Shown piece by piece: positions 17,792-24,778 of a DNA stretch of 35,290 nt. The position numbers were made by a program, and so were the translations under genes. The stretch spans positions 1-35,290 of the forward strand of contig JAITJI010000095.1 in the NCBI GenBank assembly GCA_031279015.1. Direction: 5' to 3'. The notes below the pieces were generated by a model that worked only from the letters and a program-made list of their open reading frames with translations, was not told the origin of the DNA and searched no databases. Origin of the DNA: Spirochaetaceae bacterium (lineage in GTDB: Bacteria > Spirochaetota > Spirochaetia > Treponematales > Breznakiellaceae). Every line of letters begins with the position of its first letter. Position 1 is the stretch's first letter.

Positions 17792-18133
17792 TCATAATCC
17801 GTCCTTTTGCAGCTCCGCGTAGAGACGGCCCGAAACAACAAACTGATTTTCCCTGGTTCTGACAATGGCAATCCCCTCGTCCCGGGCGGCCTCGATCATG
17901 TCCTCCGGAATGGGCCGGGTATTGCAGACCACGATGACGGTGATATTCACCAGAGTGGCCACCGCCACGGTGTTCTTGTGGGCCTGGATGGTGATAAGAG
18001 CCCCCCCGTCCCTGGCATTGGCCATCACGTCCGAGAGGAGGTCCGATGTATAGGCCCCGGCGAGTTCCGTATCCTCAAATTCGTCCTGAATCAGCTCAGC
18101 GTCCAATATGACCGCAGCTTCCCGGATGGTCAT
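17792..18133 (-). CDS. DRTGG-domain protein
   Basis: The protein has 113 residues. It resembles the free-standing DRTGG domain also found in phosphotransacetylases and near CBS domains, with LAGAYTSDLLSDVMANARDGGALITIQAH at about 24-52 and RPIPEDMIEAARDEGIAIVRT towards the end. It has no signal or membrane segment, so it is cytoplasmic, and is probably a small ligand-binding regulator. The ATG overlaps the stop of the CBS/ATPase gene (ATGA), so production of the two is linked. The PHP gene follows after 19 bp. The family is recognised; its ligand is not known. Confidence 0.8.
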   Translation of the reverse strand: MTIREAAVILDAELIQDEFEDTELAGAYTSDLLSDVMANARDGGALITIQAHKNTVAVATLVNITVIVVCNTRPIPEDMIEAARDEGIAIVRTRENQFVVSGRLYAELQKDGL

Positions 18134-19104
18134 TGGAGGCCTTCTTCCTTTGGCGAACTGATAAAAACTATCGAACGAACTACGGTGCCCTTCCCCTCCT
18201 CGGATTCGATCTGGAATTCATCGGAGACCCGCCTGGTATTTGCCAACCCCATCCCTGCGCCGAAGCCCAGGGAACGGATCCATTCGTTGGCGGTGGACCA
18301 GCCCTCCTGGAGGGCCAGATTCACATCCTTAATCCCCGGTCCGGTATCGGAGGCTATCACAACCACCCTGTCAGGCTGGATGGAACAGCTGATCGTACCC
18401 CCCTGGGAGTGGACCACCTGATTAATCTCCAGTTCATAACTGGCAATGGCCACCCGCCGGATGATCTGCGGATCGATGTTCCGCTGCTTCAGGGCCTTTT
18501 TGATCTCCGTGGAAGCCCGGCCCGCCAGTTCAAAATCATAGCGGACGGTGGTAAATGCCATTTCAGAAAAACTACTTACCAGCCCGGCTCCGCCCTGATG
18601 TATCTTTTCCAAACGAAGTACCTCCCGGTTCATTTCCACCAGCAGCGTCTTGATCACATCGGAGGACGTGAGGATTCCTACCAGTTCCTTGTTCTTATTG
18701 AGCACCGGAAACCGGCCAAACCGGTATTTGTTCAGATAGGAAATGGCAAAGGAGAGGGGCATGTCATCCTCCAGGACGATCACATTCCTGGTCATCCGTT
18801 CCTCTGCGGACTGATCGATGTAGCCCTTGTCCAGGGCGATAACGATATCATCAATAGAGATGATCCCCAAAAGCCGCTGCTCCTCCACAATGGGGATGCC
18901 GGTGATATAATTCTCCCGCATCAGGGCCTGGATACGCCGCATGGAATCGTGCCGTGACCCGGTGATCACCGCGGTGGCCATCACATCCTTTATCTTCATC
19001 TGATAGATTAGTTCCAATACCACCGAGGGGGAATCCACCGTGCTGATGGGAATACCCGAACCGTCTACGGGCAATCCTTCTGTGCTCTGCTGCTGGCAGT
19101 TCAT
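18130..19104 (-). CDS. CBS-pair protein fused to an RsbW/RsbT-like ATPase domain
   Basis: The protein has 324 residues. Two CBS domains span about 36-155 (IKDVMATAVITGS; RMTRNVIVLEDD; VGILTSSDVIKTL). A GHKL ATPase domain spans about 185-316, with an N-box at ELEINQVVHSQGG, a G1 box at DTGPGI and a G2 box at GFGAGMGLAN. There is no phosphoacceptor His domain, so it resembles anti-sigma-factor serine kinases rather than sensor kinases. CBS pairs usually sense adenosyl nucleotides. The fusion suggests a nucleotide- or energy-sensing switch acting on a partner protein, perhaps the DRTGG protein encoded next. It overlaps both neighbours by ATGA, with the HAD gene upstream. Confidence 0.85.
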   Translation of the reverse strand: MNCQQQSTEGLPVDGSGIPISTVDSPSVVLELIYQMKIKDVMATAVITGSRHDSMRRIQALMRENYITGIPIVEEQRLLGIISIDDIVIALDKGYIDQSAEERMTRNVIVLEDDMPLSFAISYLNKYRFGRFPVLNKNKELVGILTSSDVIKTLLVEMNREVLRLEKIHQGGAGLVSSFSEMAFTTVRYDFELAGRASTEIKKALKQRNIDPQIIRRVAIASYELEINQVVHSQGGTISCSIQPDRVVVIASDTGPGIKDVNLALQEGWSTANEWIRSLGFGAGMGLANTRRVSDEFQIESEEGKGTVVRSIVFISSPKEEGLQ

Positions 19105-19952
19105 GATCCCGCTTCCTGTACCGGAAAGGGGATCTGCTCTTTTCCCAAAAGGTATCGTTCGATTAAATCGGCAATTCCGTCATCGTCGTTGGATTTATCG
19201 GTGACCATGGCGGCTATACTCTTGATCCGGTCATCCCCATTCGCCATGGCCACCCCGACGCCGGCCCAGCGGAGCATCGCCTCATCGTTCATCGAATCCC
19301 CAATGGCCAAAACCGCTTCCCGGTCTATCCCCAGTTGTTCCGCCACCCTGGCCAGGGCGGTCCCCTTGTCGGTATTGGGAGGCAGGAGTTCCAGGAAGTA
19401 GGGCTTGCTGGTAAAGATGGTCAGGTCATCCCCCAGGTAGTTCCGCAGGAGTTTTTCCAGGGGGGAGAGGATCAAGGGGTCCCCGGGGATGAGAAGCTTA
19501 TAGCAGCCCGCCGCCACCATGGCCCGGAAATTTTCCACCACCACCTGGCGGAGCCCCGTGAGCCTCTGATCATAATCGGCAAATTCGTTGGGACGGGAGA
19601 TGTACATCACATCATCCTCGTATATCTGAACGGAAAACCCTTCGGCCTCCGCCAGATCGTAGGCGATCAGGGCTGTTTCCCGGGGTATCCACGCATCGTA
19701 GATGATGTTCCCTGACTGGCTTTCCTGGATGATGGTCCCGTTGTTACAGATGAGATACCCTGGCCGCCTATGCATCCCCAAAAGCCGGGAAAACCGCTCC
19801 ATCGCCGAGGGGATCCTGCCGGAAGCGAGGACCACCGTAATACCAGCGTTTTCTGCCCGTTTAATAGCGTTCCTGGTGCGAAAGGATATGGTCAGATCCG
19901 AACGCAGGAGGGTATCATCCAGATCAAGGGCAAGCAAACGTATAGCCATCAT
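19101..19952 (-). CDS. Cof-type HAD phosphatase
   Basis: The protein has about 283 residues from the ATG pair at 19952/19949, giving MMAIRLLALDLDDTLL. A longer frame exists but adds an unlikely leader. Motif I is DLDDT (residues 10-14), followed by a Cof-type cap, the Lys in NTDKGTALARVAEQLGI, and motif IV GDSMNDEAMLRWAGVGVAMANG. Proteins of this group dephosphorylate sugar phosphates, FMN or phosphorylated vitamins; the substrate is not evident. It is the first gene of a minus-strand unit with the CBS/ATPase and DRTGG genes, coupled by 4-base overlaps. parA diverges from it across about 70 bp. Confidence 0.88.
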   Translation of the reverse strand: MMAIRLLALDLDDTLLRSDLTISFRTRNAIKRAENAGITVVLASGRIPSAMERFSRLLGMHRRPGYLICNNGTIIQESQSGNIIYDAWIPRETALIAYDLAEAEGFSVQIYEDDVMYISRPNEFADYDQRLTGLRQVVVENFRAMVAAGCYKLLIPGDPLILSPLEKLLRNYLGDDLTIFTSKPYFLELLPPNTDKGTALARVAEQLGIDREAVLAIGDSMNDEAMLRWAGVGVAMANGDDRIKSIAAMVTDKSNDDDGIADLIERYLLGKEQIPFPVQEAGS

Positions 19953-20023
19953 GCATACAGAATAACCCCTTGACCCCCATTTTATCAATAGTAAAAATAA
20001 AACTTATCGTGTATACTGGTGGC

Positions 20024-20782
20024 ATGGGCATGGTGTATGTTTTTGTAAATCAAAAGGGAGGGGTGGGTAAAACTACATCCGCCATCAACCTGGGGGCCTT
20101 TCTTGCCGAAGCGGGCAAGGCGGTACTCCTGGTGGATTTTGATTCCCAGGCGAACCTCACCGGAGGCATCGGGATACGCGCTCCCAAGCCCGGGATATAC
20201 GAGCTCATCTCCGGTTCAGCCTCTGCGGAGGAAGCCGTCAGGAAAACTACCATTACCGGCCTTTCGGTCATCCCCTCCTGCCTCGATCTTTCCGGCGCCT
20301 CGGTGGAGTTGATCGGGCAGAAGGAACGGGATTTTTTTCTGAAAAGGGCCCTGGCCCCGCTGCGGGACCACTACGATTACATTCTGATCGACTGTCCCCC
20401 ATCCCTGGGGATCCTCACCCTGAACGGCCTGGCCGCTGCCGATGCAACCCTTATCCCCATGCAGTGCGAATATTTTGCCCTGGAGGGACTGTCCCTCCTG
20501 TTCAGGACCATCCGGCGTATTCAAAAAAACCTCAATCCCCGGCTGGTGGTAGGGGGTATTTTTTTTACAATGTACGATCCCCGGACGCGGCTTGCCCAGC
20601 AGGTGGTTAAACAGGTGACTGCCTACTTTCAGGGTAAGGTTTTTTCCACTATCGTGCCGCGGAATGTACGGCTCTCCGAGGCTCCTTCTCACGGCCTGGC
20701 GATCTCCCAATACGATCCCCAATGCTCAGGCGCCCGGGCCTACCGGAGTCTCGCCGGGGAGGTAATGCGTCATGGCGTCTAA
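20024..20782 (+). CDS. parA: ParA / Soj chromosome-partition ATPase
   Basis: The protein has about 252 residues starting MGMVYVFVNQKGGVGKTTSA. The deviant Walker A KGGVGKTT and Walker B region YILIDCPPSLGILTLNG are clear, as is LVDFDSQANLT. ParA binds DNA non-specifically and, with ParB, segregates the origin region. An in-frame extension upstream to 19970 would run through the promoter region and is rejected. The start lacks a good Shine-Dalgarno, and a TATACT element sits 7 bp before the ATG, so the mRNA could be nearly leaderless. The gene overlaps parB by 11 bp. No parS-like palindrome was noticed here. Confidence 0.92.
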   Translation: MGMVYVFVNQKGGVGKTTSAINLGAFLAEAGKAVLLVDFDSQANLTGGIGIRAPKPGIYELISGSASAEEAVRKTTITGLSVIPSCLDLSGASVELIGQKERDFFLKRALAPLRDHYDYILIDCPPSLGILTLNGLAAADATLIPMQCEYFALEGLSLLFRTIRRIQKNLNPRLVVGGIFFTMYDPRTRLAQQVVKQVTAYFQGKVFSTIVPRNVRLSEAPSHGLAISQYDPQCSGARAYRSLAGEVMRHGV

Positions 20783-21857
20783 ATTCGGCCTGGGCAAAGG
20801 GCTTGACGCCCTGTTTCCCCTGGAGGATCCCTCCGGAACGGAACCCAAGCTCCGGACCGATACCGGCGATTCGGGGTTGGAGGGGGCGGGCGGCAGGGAA
20901 ACTGTTGCCGGGGGACAGACGGACCGGGGGGAGCTCCTCATCCCCCTGGAGCTGTTCGACGCAAACCCGGTTCAACCCCGTAAAACCTTTGATGAGGCGG
21001 CCCTGCAGGAACTGGCGGACTCTATCCGGGAACATGGTATCATCCAGCCCATTATCGTCGAAAAAAACGACGGTAACCGTTACACCATTGTTGCGGGGGA
21101 GCGGCGGTTCCGGGCCGCCAAACTGGCGGGCCTTACGGCGGTTCCGGTCCTGCTCCGGGAATATTCCGGCGGAAAGCGGATGGAAATCTCTCTGATTGAA
21201 AACATTCAGCGGGCCGACCTTAACCCCGTGGAGGAGGCCTCCGCCTACCGCCATCTTATGGAAGTAACCGGCCTCTCCCAGGACGAGGTAGCCGTCCGGG
21301 TTGGCAAAAACCGGAGTACCGTGACCAATGCCCTGCGGCTTCTCCGCCTGCCCATCCCCATACTGGGCAGCCTGGAATCCGGGGCCGTTTCCCCCGGTCA
21401 TGCCCGGGCCCTCCTTTCGGTACGGAAGGAGGATGATCAGGAAAGGCTCTACCAGGAGATCCTTGCCGAAGGGATCTCCGTCCGTGAGGCGGAAAAACGG
21501 GCCGCCATCCTGAACGGCGGAGCGGATCCGGCGGGGGCTTCCCCGGGCGTAGACACTGCCGGCGTAGACACTGCCGGCAACAATGCTACCGGCGGCAACA
21601 ATGCCGGCGGCATTTCTGCCGGCGCCAAAAACACCCCGGAGGGTAAGACCTCCCGGGCGGCCCCGCCGGAATCCCGGAACCGGGACCCCCATCTGACCGT
21701 CCTGGAACAGGAATTTATTGAGCTTCTGGGAACAAAGGTCGTTATTGCGGGGACTCCCGAGGGGGGAACCATCCGGATCGATTATTACTCCCTGGAGGAT
21801 CTCAACCGCCTTTACGAACTCCTGGGAAGCGGTAACAGCGGCGATCATAAGGGATAA
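20772..21857 (+). CDS. parB: ParB / Spo0J partition protein
   Basis: The protein has 361 residues. An N-terminal ParA-interacting stretch (KFGLGKGLDALF) is followed by the CTP-binding ParB domain, about 55-150, with GERRFRA at 109-115 and ENIQRADLNPVEEA. The helix-turn-helix lies at about 168-192 (LSQDEVAVRVGKNRSTVTNALRLL). Residues about 250-305 are an Ala/Gly/Asn-rich linker made of five-residue repeats, then a dimerisation domain ends the protein. ParB spreads on DNA from parS and stimulates ParA. It overlaps parA by 11 bp and is followed by a hairpin terminator. Confidence 0.92.
   Translation: MASKFGLGKGLDALFPLEDPSGTEPKLRTDTGDSGLEGAGGRETVAGGQTDRGELLIPLELFDANPVQPRKTFDEAALQELADSIREHGIIQPIIVEKNDGNRYTIVAGERRFRAAKLAGLTAVPVLLREYSGGKRMEISLIENIQRADLNPVEEASAYRHLMEVTGLSQDEVAVRVGKNRSTVTNALRLLRLPIPILGSLESGAVSPGHARALLSVRKEDDQERLYQEILAEGISVREAEKRAAILNGGADPAGASPGVDTAGVDTAGNNATGGNNAGGISAGAKNTPEGKTSRAAPPESRNRDPHLTVLEQEFIELLGTKVVIAGTPEGGTIRIDYYSLEDLNRLYELLGSGNSGDHKG
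21549..21623 (+). repeat. Five degenerate 15-bp tandem repeats in parB
   Basis: Five consecutive 15-bp units encode VDTAG, VDTAG, NNATG, GNNAG and GISAG. The first two are identical and all end in CCGGC. They lie in the linker between the DNA-binding part and the dimerisation domain, so changes in copy number would alter linker length without a frameshift. Confidence 0.85.
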
Positions 21858-21867
21858 CGAACTCATA

Positions 21868-21911
21868 CCCGCCGGCAGGGCACGGGCCGGTTTCTTTCCG
21901 GGCGGGTTTTT
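21868..21911 (+). terminator. Rho-independent terminator of parAB
   Basis: The left arm CCCGCCGG (21868-21875) can pair with the right arm CCGGGCGGG (21898-21906) with one bulged G. Five T residues follow at 21907-21911. An internal CCGG/CCGG pairing across TTTCTTT is an alternative fold. It starts 10 bp after the parB stop. Confidence 0.6.
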
Positions 21912-21982
21912 ACGGGGACAGGGTCCCGTTAGCGCGTAGTTTGCAGTCCGGCATGGACTCTTTTTTACCCAGGCGTGTGTCC

Positions 21983-22011
21983 TGGACGATACCCCCTTAT
22001 TATGCTAGAAT
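21983..22011 (+). promoter_or_regulatory. Candidate promoter of the dehydrogenase / malic enzyme operon
   Basis: There is an extended -10 TGC-TAGAAT (22003-22011) with TGGACG at 21983-21988, four of six bases matching the -35 consensus at 17-bp spacing. Transcription would start near 22018 and leave a leader of about 100 nt before the ATG at 22121. No gene is supported in the stretch 21912-22120. Confidence 0.45.
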
Positions 22012-22120
22012 AATAGTAGTACCACAATTATTGGACCGCGGGAGGTTATGGCAGGGCCTGTAACAATCTCCAATACCGCTTGTGACGATACAGACGAACC
22101 AACCGTACAGGAGGAAGCCT

Positions 22121-23230
22121 ATGGCAGTAAATATAGTATATGAAAGCTTTGATAAAATGGAAGCTTTCATGAAGGACGTGTTTATCAAGATTGGAGTGCC
22201 GCCAGAGGATGCCGCGATTTGCGCCGATGTGTTGATCGAATCGGACAAACGGGGTATCGATTCTCATGGCGTGGGCAGATTCAAGCCTATCTACATCGAC
22301 CGGATAAAGGACGGTATTCAAAACCCGGTTACCAATTTTGAGGTGGTAAAGGATCACCTTGCCACCGCGGTGGTTGACGGTCATGACGGCATGGGCCAGG
22401 TGATCGGCAAAAGGTCGATGCAGCTTGCCATTGACAAGGCAAAAAAACACGGCCTGGGTATGGTGGTGGTGCGGAATTCCACCCATTACGGCATCGCCGG
22501 TTATTATGCCACCATGGCGACCAAGGCCGGGATGATCGGCATTACCGGTACCAATGCCCGGCCTTCCATCGCACCTACCTTCGGTATTGAAAACATGTTG
22601 GGCACCAATCCCTTAACCGTGGGCATTCCTTCGGATGAAGATTTTCCCTTTGTGCTGGACTGCGCCACCTCGGTTTCCCAGCGGGGCAAGATCGAACACT
22701 ATGACCGGATCGGTAAAGCCATGCCGCCGGGCTGGGTTATTAACCGGGACGGCACTACCGAAACGGATCCCTCCAAGGCCCTTGCAGGACTGACCAAGGG
22801 AACCTCCGCCCTTGCCCCCCTGGGCGGCCTGGGGGAAGATACCGCCGGTTACAAGGGATACGGCTACGCAACGGTGGTGGAGATTCTCTCCGCCGCCCTC
22901 CAACAGGGGCAGTTCCTGAAGGCCCTGAACGGTTTTGACGCCGATGGTAAAAAGATCCCCTATCACCTGGGGCATTTCTTTATCGCCATTGATATCAGCG
23001 CCTTTGTGGAACCGGACCAATTCAAAAAATCCACCGGTGATATTCTGCGGGAGCTGCGGGCTTCGGTGAAGATGCCGGGTCAGGATCGGATCTATACCGC
23101 CGGTGAAAAGGAATATTTGGCATGGCTCTCCCGCAAAGATACCGGCGTACCCCTGAATGAAAGCCTGCAAAAGACCGTCAAAGCCTTGCAGGCGGAATAT
23201 AAACTGGATTCCTATATATTTAATTTTTAA
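22121..23230 (+). CDS. Malate/L-lactate dehydrogenase family oxidoreductase
   Basis: The protein has 369 residues of the Ldh2/MDH2 family, which is unrelated to classical Rossmann malate dehydrogenases. Recognisable motifs are SDKRGIDSHGVGR (His49), VVRNSTHYGIAGYYA (His122 likely catalytic), NARPSIAPTFG and GTNPLTVGIP, and a late GYKGYGYA. Members use NAD(P)H on 2-oxoacids such as oxaloacetate, pyruvate, sulfopyruvate or ureidoglycolate. Malate is favoured because malic enzyme follows after 10 bp, but the others cannot be excluded. The ATG at 22121 has AGGAGG about 6 nt upstream, which rules out a longer frame from 22082. Confidence 0.85.
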   Translation: MAVNIVYESFDKMEAFMKDVFIKIGVPPEDAAICADVLIESDKRGIDSHGVGRFKPIYIDRIKDGIQNPVTNFEVVKDHLATAVVDGHDGMGQVIGKRSMQLAIDKAKKHGLGMVVVRNSTHYGIAGYYATMATKAGMIGITGTNARPSIAPTFGIENMLGTNPLTVGIPSDEDFPFVLDCATSVSQRGKIEHYDRIGKAMPPGWVINRDGTTETDPSKALAGLTKGTSALAPLGGLGEDTAGYKGYGYATVVEILSAALQQGQFLKALNGFDADGKKIPYHLGHFFIAIDISAFVEPDQFKKSTGDILRELRASVKMPGQDRIYTAGEKEYLAWLSRKDTGVPLNESLQKTVKALQAEYKLDSYIFNF

Positions 23231-23240
23231 GGAAAAAACT

Positions 23241-24692
23241 ATGAAAATCGATCCGTCATTGAAAAATCTGGACGGCCTGTTCCCCGCCGATTTTACCGAG
23301 GACCAGAAGGCCCGGGCCAAGACCCTGTTTCTCAAAAACCTCTCCGCCGAAGCTCACCAATTCTATGGCGGTAAAATGCAGACCCTGCCAAAGGCCGGAG
23401 TGTATGGCTTCAACTGGTTTAATGTGTGGTACACCCCCGGAGTGTCAAAAGTTTCCACCTCCATCCGTGATGACAATGATGTTTCTTTTGCCCTTTCCAA
23501 CCGGGGAAACCTGGTGGCGGTGGTTTCAGACTCCACCAGGGTTCTGGGTGACGGCGACTGTACCCCGCCGGGGGGCCTTGGAGTCATGGAAGGCAAGGCC
23601 ATGCTCATGAAGTACCTGGGCGGGGTGGATGCGGTGGCCCTCTGCGTGGATTCCAAAGGAAGCGACGGTAAAAATGATCCCGAAAAAATCATCAACTTTG
23701 TGAAGATGCTTCAACATTCCTTTGGCGCGGTGAATCTTGAAGACATCAGCCAGCCCAATTGTTTCAAGGTCTTAGACGATCTGCGGGAAGCCTGTGATAT
23801 TCCGGTCTGGCACGACGACGCCCAGGGAACGGCCTGCGTCACCCTGGCGGGGCTCATCAACGCTCTGGAGCTGGCGGACAAGAAAATAGGCGATGCAAGG
23901 ATCGTGCTCCTGGGGGCCGGGGCTTCCAACACCACCATTGCCCGGTTGATCCTGGCCGATGGCGGCGATCCGGCAAAGATGGTTGTTTTTGACACCAAAG
24001 GTTCCCTCCACCTGGGCCGGGAAGACATCAGGGGGGACAAGCGGAACTACCGGAAATGGGAGTTATGCGAAAGGACCAACCCGAACAGGATTCCTGCCAT
24101 TGCCGATGCCATGAAAGGCGCAGACATACTTATTGCCCTTTCTACCCCGGGCCCGGACACGGTAAAACGGGAATGGGTCCGTTCCATGGCGGAGAAGGCC
24201 ATAGTCTTTGCCTGTGCCAACCCGGTACCGGAGATCTGGCCCTACGCCGCCAAAGAGGAAGGGGCCTTCATTGTGGCCACCGGCCGCGGCGACTTCCCTA
24301 ACCAGGTGAACAACTCGGTGTGCTTCCCCGGCATACTCAAAGGCGCCCTCCTGGTGCGGGCCCGTAAAATCACCGACGGCATGGCGATCCGTTGCGCCCA
24401 CTCCATTGCGGAATTTTCCCGGAAGCGGGGCATCAATCCTGACAACATCATCGCCACCATGGAAGAGACCGATGTCTTTGCCCGTGAGGCCGCCGATGTG
24501 GCCCGGCAGGCCGTCGAGGAAGGGGTAGCCCGGATCGATCTCTCCTGGGACGAGGTGTACGGCCAGGCAAAGGCGGATATTTCCGCCGCCCGGGCCCTGA
24601 CGGAGGACATGATGCGGCTTGGCCACATCAAAGAGCCCCCGGCAGCATTGTTGGAAGCGGCGCTGGGCAAGGCGATTGAGGCGGTGCGTTAA
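23241..24692 (+). CDS. Malic enzyme (malate to pyruvate plus CO2)
   Basis: The protein has 483 residues of the short bacterial type. The motifs WYTPGVSKVS, VVSDSTRVLGDGD and VWHDDAQGTACVTLAGL mark the malic and NAD(P)-binding domains, and GAGASNTTIARLIL is the dinucleotide-binding turn. Cofactor preference is not clear. The start MKIDPSLKN is chosen because AAGGA lies just upstream; a longer frame from 23157 overlaps the dehydrogenase. Together the pair would interconvert oxaloacetate, malate and pyruvate, balancing reduced cofactors. It converges on the ketoacid dehydrogenase operon, which may consume the pyruvate. Confidence 0.9.
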   Translation: MKIDPSLKNLDGLFPADFTEDQKARAKTLFLKNLSAEAHQFYGGKMQTLPKAGVYGFNWFNVWYTPGVSKVSTSIRDDNDVSFALSNRGNLVAVVSDSTRVLGDGDCTPPGGLGVMEGKAMLMKYLGGVDAVALCVDSKGSDGKNDPEKIINFVKMLQHSFGAVNLEDISQPNCFKVLDDLREACDIPVWHDDAQGTACVTLAGLINALELADKKIGDARIVLLGAGASNTTIARLILADGGDPAKMVVFDTKGSLHLGREDIRGDKRNYRKWELCERTNPNRIPAIADAMKGADILIALSTPGPDTVKREWVRSMAEKAIVFACANPVPEIWPYAAKEEGAFIVATGRGDFPNQVNNSVCFPGILKGALLVRARKITDGMAIRCAHSIAEFSRKRGINPDNIIATMEETDVFAREAADVARQAVEEGVARIDLSWDEVYGQAKADISAARALTEDMMRLGHIKEPPAALLEAALGKAIEAVR

Positions 24693-24740
24693 GGACCTGC
24701 ACGGATCGTGTGGTCCATACCCCGTCGAACCTCCGGTTCG
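24693..24740. terminator. Two hairpins in the convergent gap
   Basis: An imperfect stem-loop lies at 24693-24716 (GGACC...GGTCC with CACG/CGTG inside), immediately after the malic enzyme stop. A perfect 6-bp stem with a 3-nt loop follows at 24726-24740 (CGAACC-TCC-GGTTCG). Neither has a T run, so termination activity on either strand is only suggested by position between convergent genes. Confidence 0.3.
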
Positions 24741-24778
24741 CGCTTACCCGTATCGCAGAGTTTAGTATAATCAGCCTG

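Noticed and set aside
22048-22143. A 31-codon open frame with an upstream GGAGG before the dehydrogenase gene
   Set aside because: The GGAGG is only 2 nt from the ATG, too close for efficient starts, and the frame overlaps the dehydrogenase start in another frame. It is probably chance.
24726-24740. Hairpin CGAACC-TCC-GGTTCG considered as a tRNA T-arm
   Set aside because: The loop is 3 nt rather than 7, and no acceptor, D or anticodon arms are found nearby.
24764-24771. TATAAT element on the plus strand before the end of the E1 gene
   Set aside because: The -35 region is poor and the only downstream gene runs the other way. An antisense promoter is possible but not supported.
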